Assembly: GCA_019912885.1 (NCBI GenBank)
Contig: JAIOHV010000080.1
Coordinates: forward strand, 1 to 64,000
Direction of reading: 5' to 3'
Origin: a bacterium
Lineage (GTDB): Bacteria > Lernaellota > Lernaellaia > JACKCT01
Length of the DNA: 64,000 nt
Below, piece by piece: positions 45,508 to 55,102 of the stretch. The first letter of the stretch is position 1. Each line of letters opens with the position of its first letter. Below the pieces are notes generated by a model, which saw only the letters and a list, made by a program, of their open reading frames with translations, was not told the origin of the DNA and did not search any database. Made by a program: the position numbers and the translations under genes.

Positions 45508-45629
45508 AGCTGGTGCTCAATTGTTCGCAAGCAGATTCGGACGGGCACGAACGCAGACATAGTTAGAGGCCTGAGGTCACAGAACCCGGAGCCCGAACGA
45601 GCGGAACAGCCGCTTGTTTGGGCTTTTTT
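45508..45629 (+). ncRNA. Structured leader RNA before the porin gene (riboswitch, attenuator or sRNA candidate)
   Basis: About 120 nt between the promoter and the intrinsic terminator. GAGC-TGGT-GCTC forms an early hairpin; GTTCG and CGAAC may form another around the 5' half. CGGGC near 45543 can pair with GCCCG at the base of the terminator stem, a possible antiterminator. No known riboswitch consensus, 6S or tRNA feature was recognised. Confidence 0.45.
45590..45629 (+). terminator. Strong intrinsic terminator in the porin-operon leader
   Basis: A 15-bp stem (45590-45604 with 45610-45624, two G-U pairs, AACAG loop) followed by six T (45624-45629). The porin ribosome site (GGAG) begins 6 nt later, so transcription of the operon must pass it. 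Termination here is conditional, or the upstream RNA is a separate product. Confidence 0.88.
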
Positions 45630-45648
45630 CGTTTGGAGTTTCGTCGAT

Positions 45649-46992
45649 ATGGCGGCCATCCGTGCCATTGAAAACGCCTCGCTCGCCCTTGGCCGGATGA
45701 TCTTCCTCGCGGCGGCGTTCACCTTTTGCACCGCGCCCGCGCTTGCGGACCAGGACGGCGAGGGCGGCGAAAGCGATGTGTTCGAACTTGCGTTTCACGG
45801 GTACGGCGAAATCCATTTTTCCTACATGGATTTCGGCCCGAACCAGAATCGCGAGGGCGGCGCGCAAAAGGACGAGCGCCTTGTTTTTGACCAGACGCGT
45901 TTTGTTTTTGAGATCGAGGGCGAAATCGAGGAGGCCGACATCGAATTCGAGGCGGAAATCGAGTTCGAGCACGGCGGCACGGGCGCGGCGATGGAGCTCG
46001 AATACGAGGAGTTCGGCGAGTACGAATCCGAGGTCGAAAAAGGCGGCGAGGTTGTCGTCGAGGAGTTGTTTGTCAAAAAGGAATTTTTCGACGCGGCGTG
46101 GCTGAAGGCCGGGCGATTTTACGTCGCGATGGGCCTGCTTTCGGATTTCCATCTGCCGAATCAGTTCCTCGCGACGCGGCGCGCCGAGGCGGAAAGCACG
46201 ATCCTGCCGGCGACCTGGGATGAGATGGGTGCGGAAGGCGGCGGGCGATATCGGTGGATCACGTTGACCGGGCAAGTCGTCAACGGACTCGATTCCACGG
46301 GCTTCAGCTCACAGCGATGGGTCGCGTCCGGCCATCAGACCCGTTTCGAGGAGGTTCGCGCGACGGATTTGGCGTACGTCGGCCGGCTCGACATTCGCCC
46401 CCTCGATGACGCGCGGCTTCTTGTCGGCGGGTCCGTCTATTACGGCGGCACGTCGCGCAATCGCTCGAAGCCCGATCTCGTGAAACGATGCGACGCGGCC
46501 AATGACGACGAGGTCGCCCCGTGCGGATATGTCGAGGCGCCCGTGACGATCGTGGACGGTCACCTTCGTTTCGACTTCTGGAACGTACGCGGCCAGGCGG
46601 CCTACATCCTTGGGCGTCTGGAAAAGGCGGACGAGATTTCCGAACGCAACGCGCGGCTGTCGAACGCGCTCGACGTGCGTCGCACGCCCGTCGCCGATGA
46701 GGCCCGGGCGGCCTGGTTCGAAATAGGTGTCGACGTCATGCCGTATCTCGGAGCGTCCGATCGGCATGCGCTGGAGCCATTCTTTCATTATGACACCTAC
46801 GACACCATGGCCGCGACCGACGAGGCGTTTTTCGATAATCCGCGCTTTGAGCGCGAGGTCTTCACTGCGGGTCTTTCCTATCTCTACCGCGACGCCGTCT
46901 TTGTGAAGGCGGACGGTGCGCTTCGAACCTTTGGCTCGGATGAGCTTCGCGAGGAGCGCACGGCAACCCTCGCGACGGGCTTTGTTTTCTAA
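45649..46992 (+). CDS. Outer-membrane porin-like beta-barrel protein
   Basis: 447 residues. Signal peptide ending A-P-A-L-A-D (about 34). An acidic segment follows (about 40-140, many Glu in I-E-G-E-I-E-E-A-D-I-E-F-E-A pattern), alternating with hydrophobic residues as in beta strands. The chain ends in an aromatic strand (T-L-A-T-G-F-V-F), the C-terminal Phe signature for BAM recognition. Closest in style to porin O/P or outer-membrane barrels found with imelysin genes. In that context it may take up metal. Transcribed from 45508 through the terminator, with the next two genes. Confidence 0.75.
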   Translation: MAAIRAIENASLALGRMIFLAAAFTFCTAPALADQDGEGGESDVFELAFHGYGEIHFSYMDFGPNQNREGGAQKDERLVFDQTRFVFEIEGEIEEADIEFEAEIEFEHGGTGAAMELEYEEFGEYESEVEKGGEVVVEELFVKKEFFDAAWLKAGRFYVAMGLLSDFHLPNQFLATRRAEAESTILPATWDEMGAEGGGRYRWITLTGQVVNGLDSTGFSSQRWVASGHQTRFEEVRATDLAYVGRLDIRPLDDARLLVGGSVYYGGTSRNRSKPDLVKRCDAANDDEVAPCGYVEAPVTIVDGHLRFDFWNVRGQAAYILGRLEKADEISERNARLSNALDVRRTPVADEARAAWFEIGVDVMPYLGASDRHALEPFFHYDTYDTMAATDEAFFDNPRFEREVFTAGLSYLYRDAVFVKADGALRTFGSDELREERTATLATGFVF

Positions 46993-47018
46993 CCGGTGTA
47001 TTTCGCAAGGAGAACACG

Positions 47019-48122
47019 ATGAAAAAATGGCGCTTGACCCTCCTCTTCGCCGCGGCGCTCGCCGCGACATTTCTGGCTCCCGCCGGTTGCGGTTGCGGCG
47101 ACGACGACGATGACGACGCGGGCGACGGCGCGTTTGAGGACGCCGAAATCATCGCGAACTACGCGGACAATGTCGTCATCGCGACCTACGCCTGGCTTGC
47201 GGACGAGGCCGCCGGATTGAACCTCGCCGTCATCGCGTTCGGCGACGATCCATCGGACGGGCTTCTCGAGGCCGCGCGCGAGGCTTGGGTCGATACGCGC
47301 ACGCCGTGGGAGCAGAGCGAGGGGTTCCTGTTCGGCCCGGTGGACAGCCTGGGGCTCGATCCCGCGCTCGATAGCTGGCCGGTCAACCGCAACGACCTGG
47401 ACGCGGTGCTTGCAAGCGATGATGAACTGACCGAGGAGTACGTCGCGAATCTCGATCCGACGCTCAAGGGCTTCCACACCATCGAATATCTGTTGTTCGG
47501 CGAGGGCGGCGCGAAGACCGCCGGCGATTTTACCGAACGCGAATTTTCCTATCTCGTGGCGGTCACCGCGGATCTCGCGGGTGCGGCGGACACGCTCGAA
47601 AAGAGCTGGACCGAAGGCGTGGACGGCGCGGAGCCCTACCGCGACGTTTTCGCGACGGCCGGCCAGGAGGGCAACACCGCGTATCCATCGCTCACCGCCG
47701 CCGCGCAGGAGATCGTGGACGGCATGGAGGGCATCGCGGACGAGGTCGCCAACGGCAAGATCGCCGATCCGTTCGACAACCAGGATCCGACGCTCGTCGA
47801 GAGCCAGTTCAGCTACAATTCGCTGCGCGATTTTTCGGATAACATCCGTGGTATTCTTAATGCCTACACGGGAGGCGTGCCCGGCGCGGGAACATCGGGC
47901 CGCGGGCTTTCGGATTTCGTCGCCGAGCGCGATCCGGACCTGGACGCGCGCGTGAAGCAGACGATCGACGAGGCCATCGATGCGCTCGCGGCGATTCCGC
48001 ATCCGTTTCGCGACGCGATCACCGATGAAGACGCAGCCGACGAGATCGTGGCCGCCCAGGAAGCGATTCGCGCACTATTTCAGGTCATCGAACAGGATCT
48101 CCGCGCGCTGGTCATAGGGTAG
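47019..48122 (+). CDS. Asp-tethered imelysin-family lipoprotein
   Basis: 367 residues. Lipobox A-P-A-G-C24 then G-C-G and D-D-D-D-D-D. Residues 45-360 are an imelysin (M75/IrpA/EfeO-like) domain: the motifs W-E-Q-S-E-G-F-L-F-G and G-F-H-T-I-E-Y-L-L-F-G (GxHxxE metal site) are intact. Imelysin-like proteins bind iron or other metals at the cell envelope and are usually iron-regulated. Paired with a porin upstream and a dihaem oxidoreductase downstream. 26 bp after the porin stop with AAGGAG at its start. Confidence 0.92.
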   Translation: MKKWRLTLLFAAALAATFLAPAGCGCGDDDDDDAGDGAFEDAEIIANYADNVVIATYAWLADEAAGLNLAVIAFGDDPSDGLLEAAREAWVDTRTPWEQSEGFLFGPVDSLGLDPALDSWPVNRNDLDAVLASDDELTEEYVANLDPTLKGFHTIEYLLFGEGGAKTAGDFTEREFSYLVAVTADLAGAADTLEKSWTEGVDGAEPYRDVFATAGQEGNTAYPSLTAAAQEIVDGMEGIADEVANGKIADPFDNQDPTLVESQFSYNSLRDFSDNIRGILNAYTGGVPGAGTSGRGLSDFVAERDPDLDARVKQTIDEAIDALAAIPHPFRDAITDEDAADEIVAAQEAIRALFQVIEQDLRALVIG

Positions 48123-48200
48123 AAACGCAAAACGACAAACTCGCCGGCGAGTGTCGGCGACGCGAGCCCGCTTTCGGCTTGAACCGGAGGGAGAGAAAAA

Positions 48201-49556
48201 ATGGGTGCCCGAAGCTTTCTGATCATGTACGCGCTCGCGGTCGCGATCGCGTTCCTTGTGAGCTGCAATGACGGCGGCGGCGAGGCTTTCGAAGTCGAGC
48301 AGCCGCTTGCGGGAGGCGCCACAACCGTTTTCGATCGATCGTCGAACGCGTTCACGCTGCCGGCGCCAAACCTGACCGAAAGCAATCTGGATATTCATCT
48401 CGATGGCGATGTAGCCTTCGAAGCCAGGTTCGTCACCGCGCCGGCCGATGTGAACCCCGGTCTCGGACCCCTGTTCAACAACACATCCTGCAACGGCTGC
48501 CACATCCGCAACGGGCGCGGCATGCCCGCCGCCGGCACCGGGCGCGGCGGGACGCAACTATTGGTCCGCGTGGGCATGCCGGGCGCGGTCGCCGGCGACA
48601 TCGAAACGCAAGTCGGGGTGCCGGGAATCGGCGGCCAGATTCGCGATCACGCGATCTACGGCTACGAGCCGGACGCCGTCGTGTCGATCGATTGGGTCAT
48701 GTTCGAGGGTACGTATGCCGAGGGCACGCCGTACCATTTGCGTAAGCCGGTTGCCGGCCTTGCGCGCCCGGGCGGCGAACCCTTTCCGCCCGGCCTGTTG
48801 ACCTCGCTTCGTGTCCCTCCGCCGGTTCACGGGCTCGGACTTCTCGAAGCGCTCGAGGAGGAAACGATTCTCGCGAACGCCGACTCGGACGATCGGGACC
48901 GCGACGGAATCTCCGGCCGCCCGAACTACGTGTGGGACGAAGCGGCCGGCGAATATGCGCTCGGACGATTCGGCCTCAAGGCGAATCAGCCAAACCTCCG
49001 CCAACAATCCGCGGGAGCCTACGTCAACGACATGGGCGTCACCAGCCCGCTCTTTCCGGAGGAAGACGGACGCTCCGATATCGACGAAACGACGCTCCGC
49101 GCCGCGGCGTTTTATGCGCAGACTCTCGGCGTGCCGGCGCGCGTGGATTGGGCCGATCCCGATGTGCGCGCGGGCGAGGCCCTGTTCGAACAGATCCAAT
49201 GCGCGGCGTGCCATGTCCCGGCGATGCGCACGGGCTTCCACGAGCTCGACGAGCTGTCGGACCAGACGATCCATGCCTATACGGATCTGCTGCTGCACGC
49301 GATGGGCCCCGGGCTTGCCGACGGCCGGCCCGACTTCGACGCGACCGGCGAGGAATGGCGCACGCCTCCGTTGTGGGGACTTGGGCTGACGCACACCGTG
49401 CTGCCCGGCGCCGGATTGATGCACGACGGACGCGCGCGGACGATCGAGGAAGCGATCCTGTGGCACGGCGGCGAAGCCGAGGCCTCGCGCGAGGCGTTCC
49501 GGAATCTCCCCGCGCTCGAACGCGAGCGCCTGCTGGCGTTTTTGAGGAGCCTCTAG
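48201..49556 (+). CDS. Dihaem thiol oxidoreductase-like lipoprotein (DHOR, COG3488)
   Basis: 451 residues. Lipobox L-V-S-C22 without an Asp tract. Two c-haem motifs, C97-N-G-C-H101 and C334-A-A-C-H338, in the DHOR arrangement. The family co-occurs with imelysin and porin genes and is thought to handle electrons or metal redox in the periplasm. The strong GGAGGG lies before the ATG. Third gene of the operon, 78 bp after the imelysin gene. Confidence 0.9.
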   Translation: MGARSFLIMYALAVAIAFLVSCNDGGGEAFEVEQPLAGGATTVFDRSSNAFTLPAPNLTESNLDIHLDGDVAFEARFVTAPADVNPGLGPLFNNTSCNGCHIRNGRGMPAAGTGRGGTQLLVRVGMPGAVAGDIETQVGVPGIGGQIRDHAIYGYEPDAVVSIDWVMFEGTYAEGTPYHLRKPVAGLARPGGEPFPPGLLTSLRVPPPVHGLGLLEALEEETILANADSDDRDRDGISGRPNYVWDEAAGEYALGRFGLKANQPNLRQQSAGAYVNDMGVTSPLFPEEDGRSDIDETTLRAAAFYAQTLGVPARVDWADPDVRAGEALFEQIQCAACHVPAMRTGFHELDELSDQTIHAYTDLLLHAMGPGLADGRPDFDATGEEWRTPPLWGLGLTHTVLPGAGLMHDGRARTIEEAILWHGGEAEASREAFRNLPALERERLLAFLRSL

Positions 49557-49587
49557 GAAAATACGGCCCCCGAACCCGGAGGCGTCC

Positions 49588-50913
49588 ATGCGTGCCGCGG
49601 TCCTCCTTTTGTCGCTCGCTTTTCCTTTGCTCGCCGGCTGTTCTTGTGGTGACGACGATGATGACGACGGCGCCGCGTTCGACGACGACTCGGCGTTGGA
49701 CGACGATCAGGATGACGATGATACGTCAGGCGATGACGACAGCGATGACGACGCTGCCGCAGACGACGACGACGCCGATGATGATAATGCGATTGACGAT
49801 GACGACGCCGACGACGACGACGCCATCGACGACGATGCGGGAGACGACGACGCCATTGATGACGATGCGGTCGATGACGACGCCGTCGATGACGATACCG
49901 GAGACGACGATGCGGTTGATGACGATACCGGAGACGACGACACAACGCCCGCCGCGCTTGCGATCGATTCCGTCGATCCCGCGGCCGGCGGCGCGTCGGT
50001 AGCGACGCTCGTCACGATCGAAGGCGATGGTTTTATTGCCGGGATCGAGGTGTACGTCGGTACGGAGGCGGCGACCAACATCGTCGTCGTGTCCGCGACC
50101 GAGTTGCACGCGACCTTCCCGCCGATCGAACTCTCGCGGCGCGGCGCGAAGGACGTGCGCGTCGTGCGCGGAGCGGATGAGGCGACGCGGGCGGGCGGAT
50201 TCGAATATCTATTCGACGAAGATCCTGTTGTCATGGTGCATGGCTTGTGGGGGCAGGGCGCTGATTTCGACAAGATGAAGGAGCGATTCGTTGCCCTCGG
50301 ATATCCGGCCGATCAGCTTTTCGCCATCGACTTCACGGACGATCAGGCGTCGAGCCGCAAGAACGCGCGCTACGAGCTGCCGCCGTTTGTCGATGACGTG
50401 CTGGCGCAAACGGGCGCGGAAAAAGTCGATCTGATTTCGCACAGCATGGGCGGGCTCGCCGCGCGGCTCTACATCAAGACGTACGGCGGCGCGGACAAGG
50501 TGCGCGACTACGTTTCCATCTCCGGCACGCAGCACGGCAACAACCTGTCGTGCCCGTTCATCTGGCTCGACGACGGTCCCGCGGAGCTTTGCCCCGCCTA
50601 CGCGAACCAGAATCAGAGCGAAAACGAGGTGCAGTGGGAGCTGAACGGCGACCCGGATTCCGCGGACGTGGACGAAACACCGTTCGGGCGCGACGAGAGC
50701 GGCGGCCTGTCGTATCACGCGCTCTACACGACCGCGGATCTCATCATCTCCCCGTCGACGTCCGGGTGCCTGGATCAGGCGTCGCGCAATGACTGCACCT
50801 CGCCGATCAACCAACGCGTCGACGGCGTCGGTCACATCGCGATGGTTTACGACGCGGGCGTGTTCGATGATGTCGCGGCCTGGGTGCGCGCATACAACGT
50901 CAGCAAGCCATAA
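49588..50913 (+). CDS. Asp-tethered lipoprotein: IPT/TIG domain plus lipase-type alpha/beta hydrolase
   Basis: 441 residues. Lipobox L-L-A-G-C18, S-C-G, then an exceptionally long Asp tether (21-118, about 98 residues with D-D-D every few positions). Residues 121-208 form an IPT/TIG Ig-like domain (SVDPAAGGASVATLVTIEGDGF). Residues 212-441 are a lipase/EstA-type hydrolase with oxyanion V-H-G-L-W-G, nucleophile S-H-S286-M-G-G and a likely catalytic His in V-G-H-I. It would be held away from the membrane by the tether, suiting extracellular esters. Convergent with the next gene, 1 bp apart. Confidence 0.88.
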   Translation: MRAAVLLLSLAFPLLAGCSCGDDDDDDGAAFDDDSALDDDQDDDDTSGDDDSDDDAAADDDDADDDNAIDDDDADDDDAIDDDAGDDDAIDDDAVDDDAVDDDTGDDDAVDDDTGDDDTTPAALAIDSVDPAAGGASVATLVTIEGDGFIAGIEVYVGTEAATNIVVVSATELHATFPPIELSRRGAKDVRVVRGADEATRAGGFEYLFDEDPVVMVHGLWGQGADFDKMKERFVALGYPADQLFAIDFTDDQASSRKNARYELPPFVDDVLAQTGAEKVDLISHSMGGLAARLYIKTYGGADKVRDYVSISGTQHGNNLSCPFIWLDDGPAELCPAYANQNQSENEVQWELNGDPDSADVDETPFGRDESGGLSYHALYTTADLIISPSTSGCLDQASRNDCTSPINQRVDGVGHIAMVYDAGVFDDVAAWVRAYNVSKP

Positions 50914-50914
50914 G

Positions 50915-52345
50915 CTACTCGAACACCACGATCGCCACGCCTTCGCTTTCGCTTTTGATCGTCGGCACCATCATCGTGCGTCCGTTGAATTCGAACGCCA
51001 CGGAGCGGCGCGGCGTCGTCGGGATGCGCAAGTCGAAACCAGCGAGAAATGCAATCACGTCAAACACCGCCGCCGGTTGCAGGTCGCTTTCGTCGTTGAA
51101 GTTCACGTCGAACAGGAAGATCGCGATCGCGGTTTTTTCCGCGGGCGTCAGCTCCTCGGTCGAGATCTCGTTGCCGTCAACGACAAGCGAATCGCGGCCA
51201 TGCACGATCGCCTGGTTGGTCGTGAAATTCGCGAACACCGCCTCCTCGTCGGAAAATTCGATCACCGAGAGGATGATCCCCGGCAGGCTGCCCGGATCGG
51301 GGAACGTGCGGATGTAAACAAGCGGATTCGAGGCGGCAAACGGCTCGCGATAATAGTGAACGGGAATCTCCGGCGAGCCCTCGTTCCAGGCGGCAAACTC
51401 GTGCGGCACGCCCGCGCGCACGGGCATTGGCCCGAATCGCCCTTCCGGATCCGACACGGTCGCCTCAACGAGGCTCGCGCGCTCGCCCGTCGCCGGGTCA
51501 AGCTCGTACACACGCACCTCGTATCCGTAACGCGGCGTGTTCGTGCCCAAAACGAGCACACGCCCGTTGACGACGATCTCGTCTTCCGGCTGGATTTCGG
51601 CGGTCGCGGGCGCGGCGCCGTCGTGGAAAAACGTGTACATCAGTTCGAACGTTTCCTCGCTTGTCGCCACCTGCATGTGATCCTTGCCGTCGATCTCGAC
51701 GTTCGTCGCGCCGTCAAGCGGACGCACGCCAAGGATCAAGTCGTCCTCGGAGGCGATCGTCATCGTTGGTACGCCGTCGGGCGCCGCGCCGTAGTCGAAC
51801 GACGCCACGTGAACGTAGTGAGCGACCTTCGCTCGATGATCCGCCGATCGGAGATAGTCGTACGACAATCCGCCGCCCGCCGAATGGCCGACCAGGTCGA
51901 TCGCCTCGAAGCCCGAGTCGGCAAGCACATCGTCGATGAACGCGGCAAAGCGCGCCTGTTCCGCGTCCTCGTCAAACGCGAGCGTGTTCCAGTCGAACGC
52001 GTGAAGGTTCCGCGGGCAGTGGCCGTTTTGGGAAAATCGCATCAATTGATTGGCGAACGTGTCGCCCGCGGCCAGAAACCCGTGCGCGAAAACAATCGGG
52101 CGCGCATCCGAGACGCACTCCTGCGAATCGTCGTCGTCGCCGTCGTCGTCGTCATCCGTCGCGTCGTCGTCCGTCGCATCGTCATCGTCCGCGTCGCCGT
52201 CGGTGTCATCGTCCACCGCGTCGTCGTCCGGCGGTGTCGCATTGTCATCGTCGTCGTCATTGTCACCGCACGAGCAACCGGCGACGGCAAACGACATCGC
52301 GGCGAGGATCAACAATATCGCGACCAACAACGTCTTACGGTTCAA
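50915..52345 (-). CDS. Asp-tethered lipoprotein with alpha/beta hydrolase domain
   Basis: 476 residues from TTG at 52345 (AAGGAG seven bases upstream, inside the end of the previous gene). Lipobox V-A-G-C, then S-C-G and an Asp/Ala/Thr tether of about 50 residues. The hydrolase has P-I-V-F-A-H-G-F and G-H-S-A-G-G-G (Ser nucleophile), an H-M-Q-V-A late His region and a beta-rich C-terminal domain of about 220 residues. Likely an extracellular esterase, lipase or PHB-depolymerase-like enzyme. It overlaps the upstream gene by 11 bp. Confidence 0.84.
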   Translation of the reverse strand: MNRKTLLVAILLILAAMSFAVAGCSCGDNDDDDDNATPPDDDAVDDDTDGDADDDDATDDDATDDDDDGDDDDSQECVSDARPIVFAHGFLAAGDTFANQLMRFSQNGHCPRNLHAFDWNTLAFDEDAEQARFAAFIDDVLADSGFEAIDLVGHSAGGGLSYDYLRSADHRAKVAHYVHVASFDYGAAPDGVPTMTIASEDDLILGVRPLDGATNVEIDGKDHMQVATSEETFELMYTFFHDGAAPATAEIQPEDEIVVNGRVLVLGTNTPRYGYEVRVYELDPATGERASLVEATVSDPEGRFGPMPVRAGVPHEFAAWNEGSPEIPVHYYREPFAASNPLVYIRTFPDPGSLPGIILSVIEFSDEEAVFANFTTNQAIVHGRDSLVVDGNEISTEELTPAEKTAIAIFLFDVNFNDESDLQPAAVFDVIAFLAGFDLRIPTTPRRSVAFEFNGRTMMVPTIKSESEGVAIVVFE

Positions 52346-53282
52346 GGCCAAGCTCCTTCAGGTATTTTTCGCCGCCCTCGGCGTTCAGTTTCCAGTAAGG
52401 CAAGCGCGTCGAACCGCGCAAAATTGCGGCCTCGCCATCCGTTGTCTCCCATTTCACGACGCGGTGCGGCCACGCGGTCTCGACATACACCGTCGTCGCC
52501 GGCCCGACTTTCGGAGCAAACGTCACCGCGCGCGCGGAGAATTCACCCGCGGGCGTCTTGATCTTTGTCGCCTCCGATTCGCGCGTGATCGTCGCGGTCG
52601 TGAACGCGAGCGGCGTATGCGTCACGCGGGCGTGTTCAGAAGAGGGCAGATAGGGCACGTCGCCCGCCGGTGTGTCGCCGAAAAAACCGCGTGCGGCGAT
52701 CAGCAACTCGTCGCCGAGGATTGCGTTCGCCGGGCGGGGAATCGGCTTTGGCTCGTGCGACTCGCCGAAGAAGTAGCTGCGCACGCGGTGGCGCAATTCG
52801 TCGCCGCGGGCATTGATCTCCGCGTACACGTGCCCGCACCACTCCTGGCTTGAGAAACTCGATTTCACGAAAGCGCCGCGCGGCCGGCCATTTTGCGCCT
52901 CGAGCGCGACAAACGCGCTTGTCATCATGTTGTAGTCGTAGATTCCGGTTTGAAAATCCTTCACGAGATTGAGCTTCATGACCGCCAGGCGATCGTCCGG
53001 CGGGATCTGCGTCGTCTCGGCCTTCACCCGCTCCTTTTTGGAAAACGTCTCCGTCACGAAGATCGCCACCGCGCGCCCGTTTCGACTCTCCCCGTAGCGC
53101 GGATAGGTCAGGCCGTAGCCGCATAGCTCCGCCTTGCCGTCGCCCCAGTGCGGCCAGAACTTTTCCGAAAATTCGTCCGCGCCGGCGGCGCCGGTCGCCA
53201 ACAAGAAGGCAAGGGCAACGGTTCCGCGAACCGCCCATCGCGCGCTCGAAACCCGGGCGCCGAAATTCGCCAAAATCTTCAA
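52335..53282 (-). CDS. Periplasmic DUF3108-like protein of unknown function
   Basis: About 315 residues. A likely signal peptide (17-35: VALAFLLATGAAGADEF). The rest is beta-rich, with Y-G-E-S-R-N-G-R-A-V-A-I-F and a C-terminal W-x-x-x-x-G-E, resembling outer-membrane-associated DUF3108 or lipid-binding proteins. The start is uncertain: the 5' end lies in a heptamer array and the best codon is TTG at 53282 or 53273, with GAGG from the array as ribosome site. It is coupled to the hydrolase gene. Confidence 0.55.
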   Translation of the reverse strand: MKILANFGARVSSARWAVRGTVALAFLLATGAAGADEFSEKFWPHWGDGKAELCGYGLTYPRYGESRNGRAVAIFVTETFSKKERVKAETTQIPPDDRLAVMKLNLVKDFQTGIYDYNMMTSAFVALEAQNGRPRGAFVKSSFSSQEWCGHVYAEINARGDELRHRVRSYFFGESHEPKPIPRPANAILGDELLIAARGFFGDTPAGDVPYLPSSEHARVTHTPLAFTTATITRESEATKIKTPAGEFSARAVTFAPKVGPATTVYVETAWPHRVVKWETTDGEAAILRGSTRLPYWKLNAEGGEKYLKELGLEP

Positions 53283-53307
53283 TCTTCAATCCTCAATTTT
53301 CAATCCT
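53280..53307. repeat. Heptamer array of four units joining two genes
   Basis: CAATCTT, CAATCCT, CAATTTT, CAATCCT. On the minus strand it gives the stop codon of the sulfatase gene (53300-53302) and lies across the start of the DUF3108-like gene. Confidence 0.9.
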
Positions 53308-54958
53308 CAAGGGGATCGTCCTCGTCGTAGCGGCAAAAGCGCCCGGCGCAATGCCGCAGGCGCTCCAGAATATCCGAAAACAGCGTGCGCTGCGCCACGC
53401 GCCCGGCGGACATGTCCTTGTGCAGGCTTTCGATCTGATACGGATCGACATCCAGGTCGTAGAATTCGTATTGCGTCTGGAACCACGGCGTAACGGTCTC
53501 CACGTACAGGGCGCCCGCCGGCAGGCCGGTTCGCGGAAATTCGCGCACGCCGGCGTGGGTCGCCAGGTCGCCGAACGGATCGTTGATCGCCCAGTGCTCC
53601 ACCAGAAGCCGCCGCCGCGTCCATTCCGCGTCGCCGGCCCCAAGCAGCGGCGCAAGAGAGCGCCCATCCATGTCGATGGGGTCCTCCAGCCCGGCGTATT
53701 CCAGGATCGTCGGCGCCAGGTCGTTGTTCAGGACGATCTCCTCGCGCTCCATTTCCTCGACGCCTCCGGGCGGCCGAATCGCCAGCGGGACGCGGATCGA
53801 TGGCTCGTACGGCGCGCCTTTTTGCGGAACGCGGTGCTTTCCGAACTGAAACCCGTTGTCGGATGCGAAGATGAACAGCGTGTTCTCAAGCCGCCCATAT
53901 TCCTTGAGCGCGCTTCCGACCGCTCCGATGAGATCGTCAACGGACAAGAGCGCCTCCTGCCGGTCGTTGAACGCCCGGGCGACGCTCGCGCGATCCTCGT
54001 CGCTGAGTTTGGGCCAGAAACGGATCGGAAACGGCTTGTCGCTCATGTCCTCCTCGCTCACCGAGGGTGGCCACGCCGGCTCCAGATTCAGGACGCCCGT
54101 GTGCCGAGGCGCGGGCCGGATGGAAAGCGCATAAACGTCGTGCATGGTGTTGCGCTCGTCGTCCCACCAGTCATCGAGAAACTCGTTGTGCGGCGCCGTG
54201 ACGGAAACCCAGAGAAACATCGGCTGTCCCGGCCGCGCGAGCGCCGACTCGCGGATGAAATCGACGGCGCGCTCGGCGAGCACGTCCGTCTGGTAGTCCT
54301 CCGGCGCGTCGCCGTAATACACGACGCGACCGTTGTCGTTCAGCTTGTAGTTGTAAACGAGATACGTCGAGGGATCGATCAGCACCTGCCAGTCGTCCCA
54401 TCCGGGCGGAACGTACGTCGCGGATGTCGATGCGCCGTAGCCGTTGAGATATTTGCCGACCAGGCCCGTTCGATATCCGCCGTCTTGAAGGATCGTCGCA
54501 AGCGTCACCTCGTCCTCGAATTTGTTCACGCCGCCCCGAGGCCGGTTGTTGTTGAGCACACCGTGGTTGTGCGAGTACTGCCCCGTCAGGAACGTCGCCC
54601 GCGCCGGGCAGCAAATCGCGTTGGTCACAAACGAATTGAGAAAATTGACGCCCCGGTCCGCGATGAACCGCTCCAGATTGGGCGTCAGTCCGTTTCCGCG
54701 AAGCTGGTCGTAGGATTCAAGCTCCTGGTCGTCGGTCATGATGACGACGATATCCGGCCGGGGATCGGGCGGCGTGTCGCGATCGTCGTCGGTTGGAGCC
54801 GGGGTGGCCGGCGCGTCGTCATCGCCGTCATCGCCGCTTGAGCTGTCCGTGCATCCGGGCGCCGTCGCCGCGACGATCGCGATGAAGGCGATGGAAACGG
54901 CAAGCGCAAAAAACACACGAATCCGCGCGCCCGGTCGAGCGCCGAAGGGGGCTGGCAT
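53300..54958 (-). CDS. Cys-type sulfatase lipoprotein
   Basis: 552 residues from ATG at 54958 (GGAGGG ten bases upstream). Lipobox T-A-P-G-C36 followed by S-S-S-G-D-D-G-D-D-D and a short Asp/Pro linker. Type I sulfatase fold: D76-D77 metal site, the formylglycine motif C116-C-P-A-R120 followed by A-T-F-L-T-G, and later N-D-L-A-P-T-I-L-E-Y. C116 must be converted to formylglycine by an FGE or anSME encoded elsewhere. Substrate is probably a sulfated polysaccharide or mucin; the closest family resemblance is N-sulphoglucosamine-6-sulfatase type. Confidence 0.92.
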   Translation of the reverse strand: MPAPFGARPGARIRVFFALAVSIAFIAIVAATAPGCTDSSSGDDGDDDAPATPAPTDDDRDTPPDPRPDIVVIMTDDQELESYDQLRGNGLTPNLERFIADRGVNFLNSFVTNAICCPARATFLTGQYSHNHGVLNNNRPRGGVNKFEDEVTLATILQDGGYRTGLVGKYLNGYGASTSATYVPPGWDDWQVLIDPSTYLVYNYKLNDNGRVVYYGDAPEDYQTDVLAERAVDFIRESALARPGQPMFLWVSVTAPHNEFLDDWWDDERNTMHDVYALSIRPAPRHTGVLNLEPAWPPSVSEEDMSDKPFPIRFWPKLSDEDRASVARAFNDRQEALLSVDDLIGAVGSALKEYGRLENTLFIFASDNGFQFGKHRVPQKGAPYEPSIRVPLAIRPPGGVEEMEREEIVLNNDLAPTILEYAGLEDPIDMDGRSLAPLLGAGDAEWTRRRLLVEHWAINDPFGDLATHAGVREFPRTGLPAGALYVETVTPWFQTQYEFYDLDVDPYQIESLHKDMSAGRVAQRTLFSDILERLRHCAGRFCRYDEDDPLED

Positions 54959-55102
54959 CGGCGGGGTACCCTCCATGAAACGAAGCAAAACATGAAATCG
55001 TTCCGCATGGCGGGCGACGCGATCGCCCGCGGCGGCGCAACGAACCAAATAATGCGTTTCGGGGGCCCGACGCCGCGCGCGGCGCGTTGCGCTCCCCGAC
55101 CC

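Noticed and set aside
45508-45629. Leader RNA as 6S RNA, SRP RNA or tRNA
   Set aside because: It shares a short GTTCGCAAGC with 6S RNA but lacks the long paired arms and bubble, and it has no tRNA cloverleaf or T-loop.
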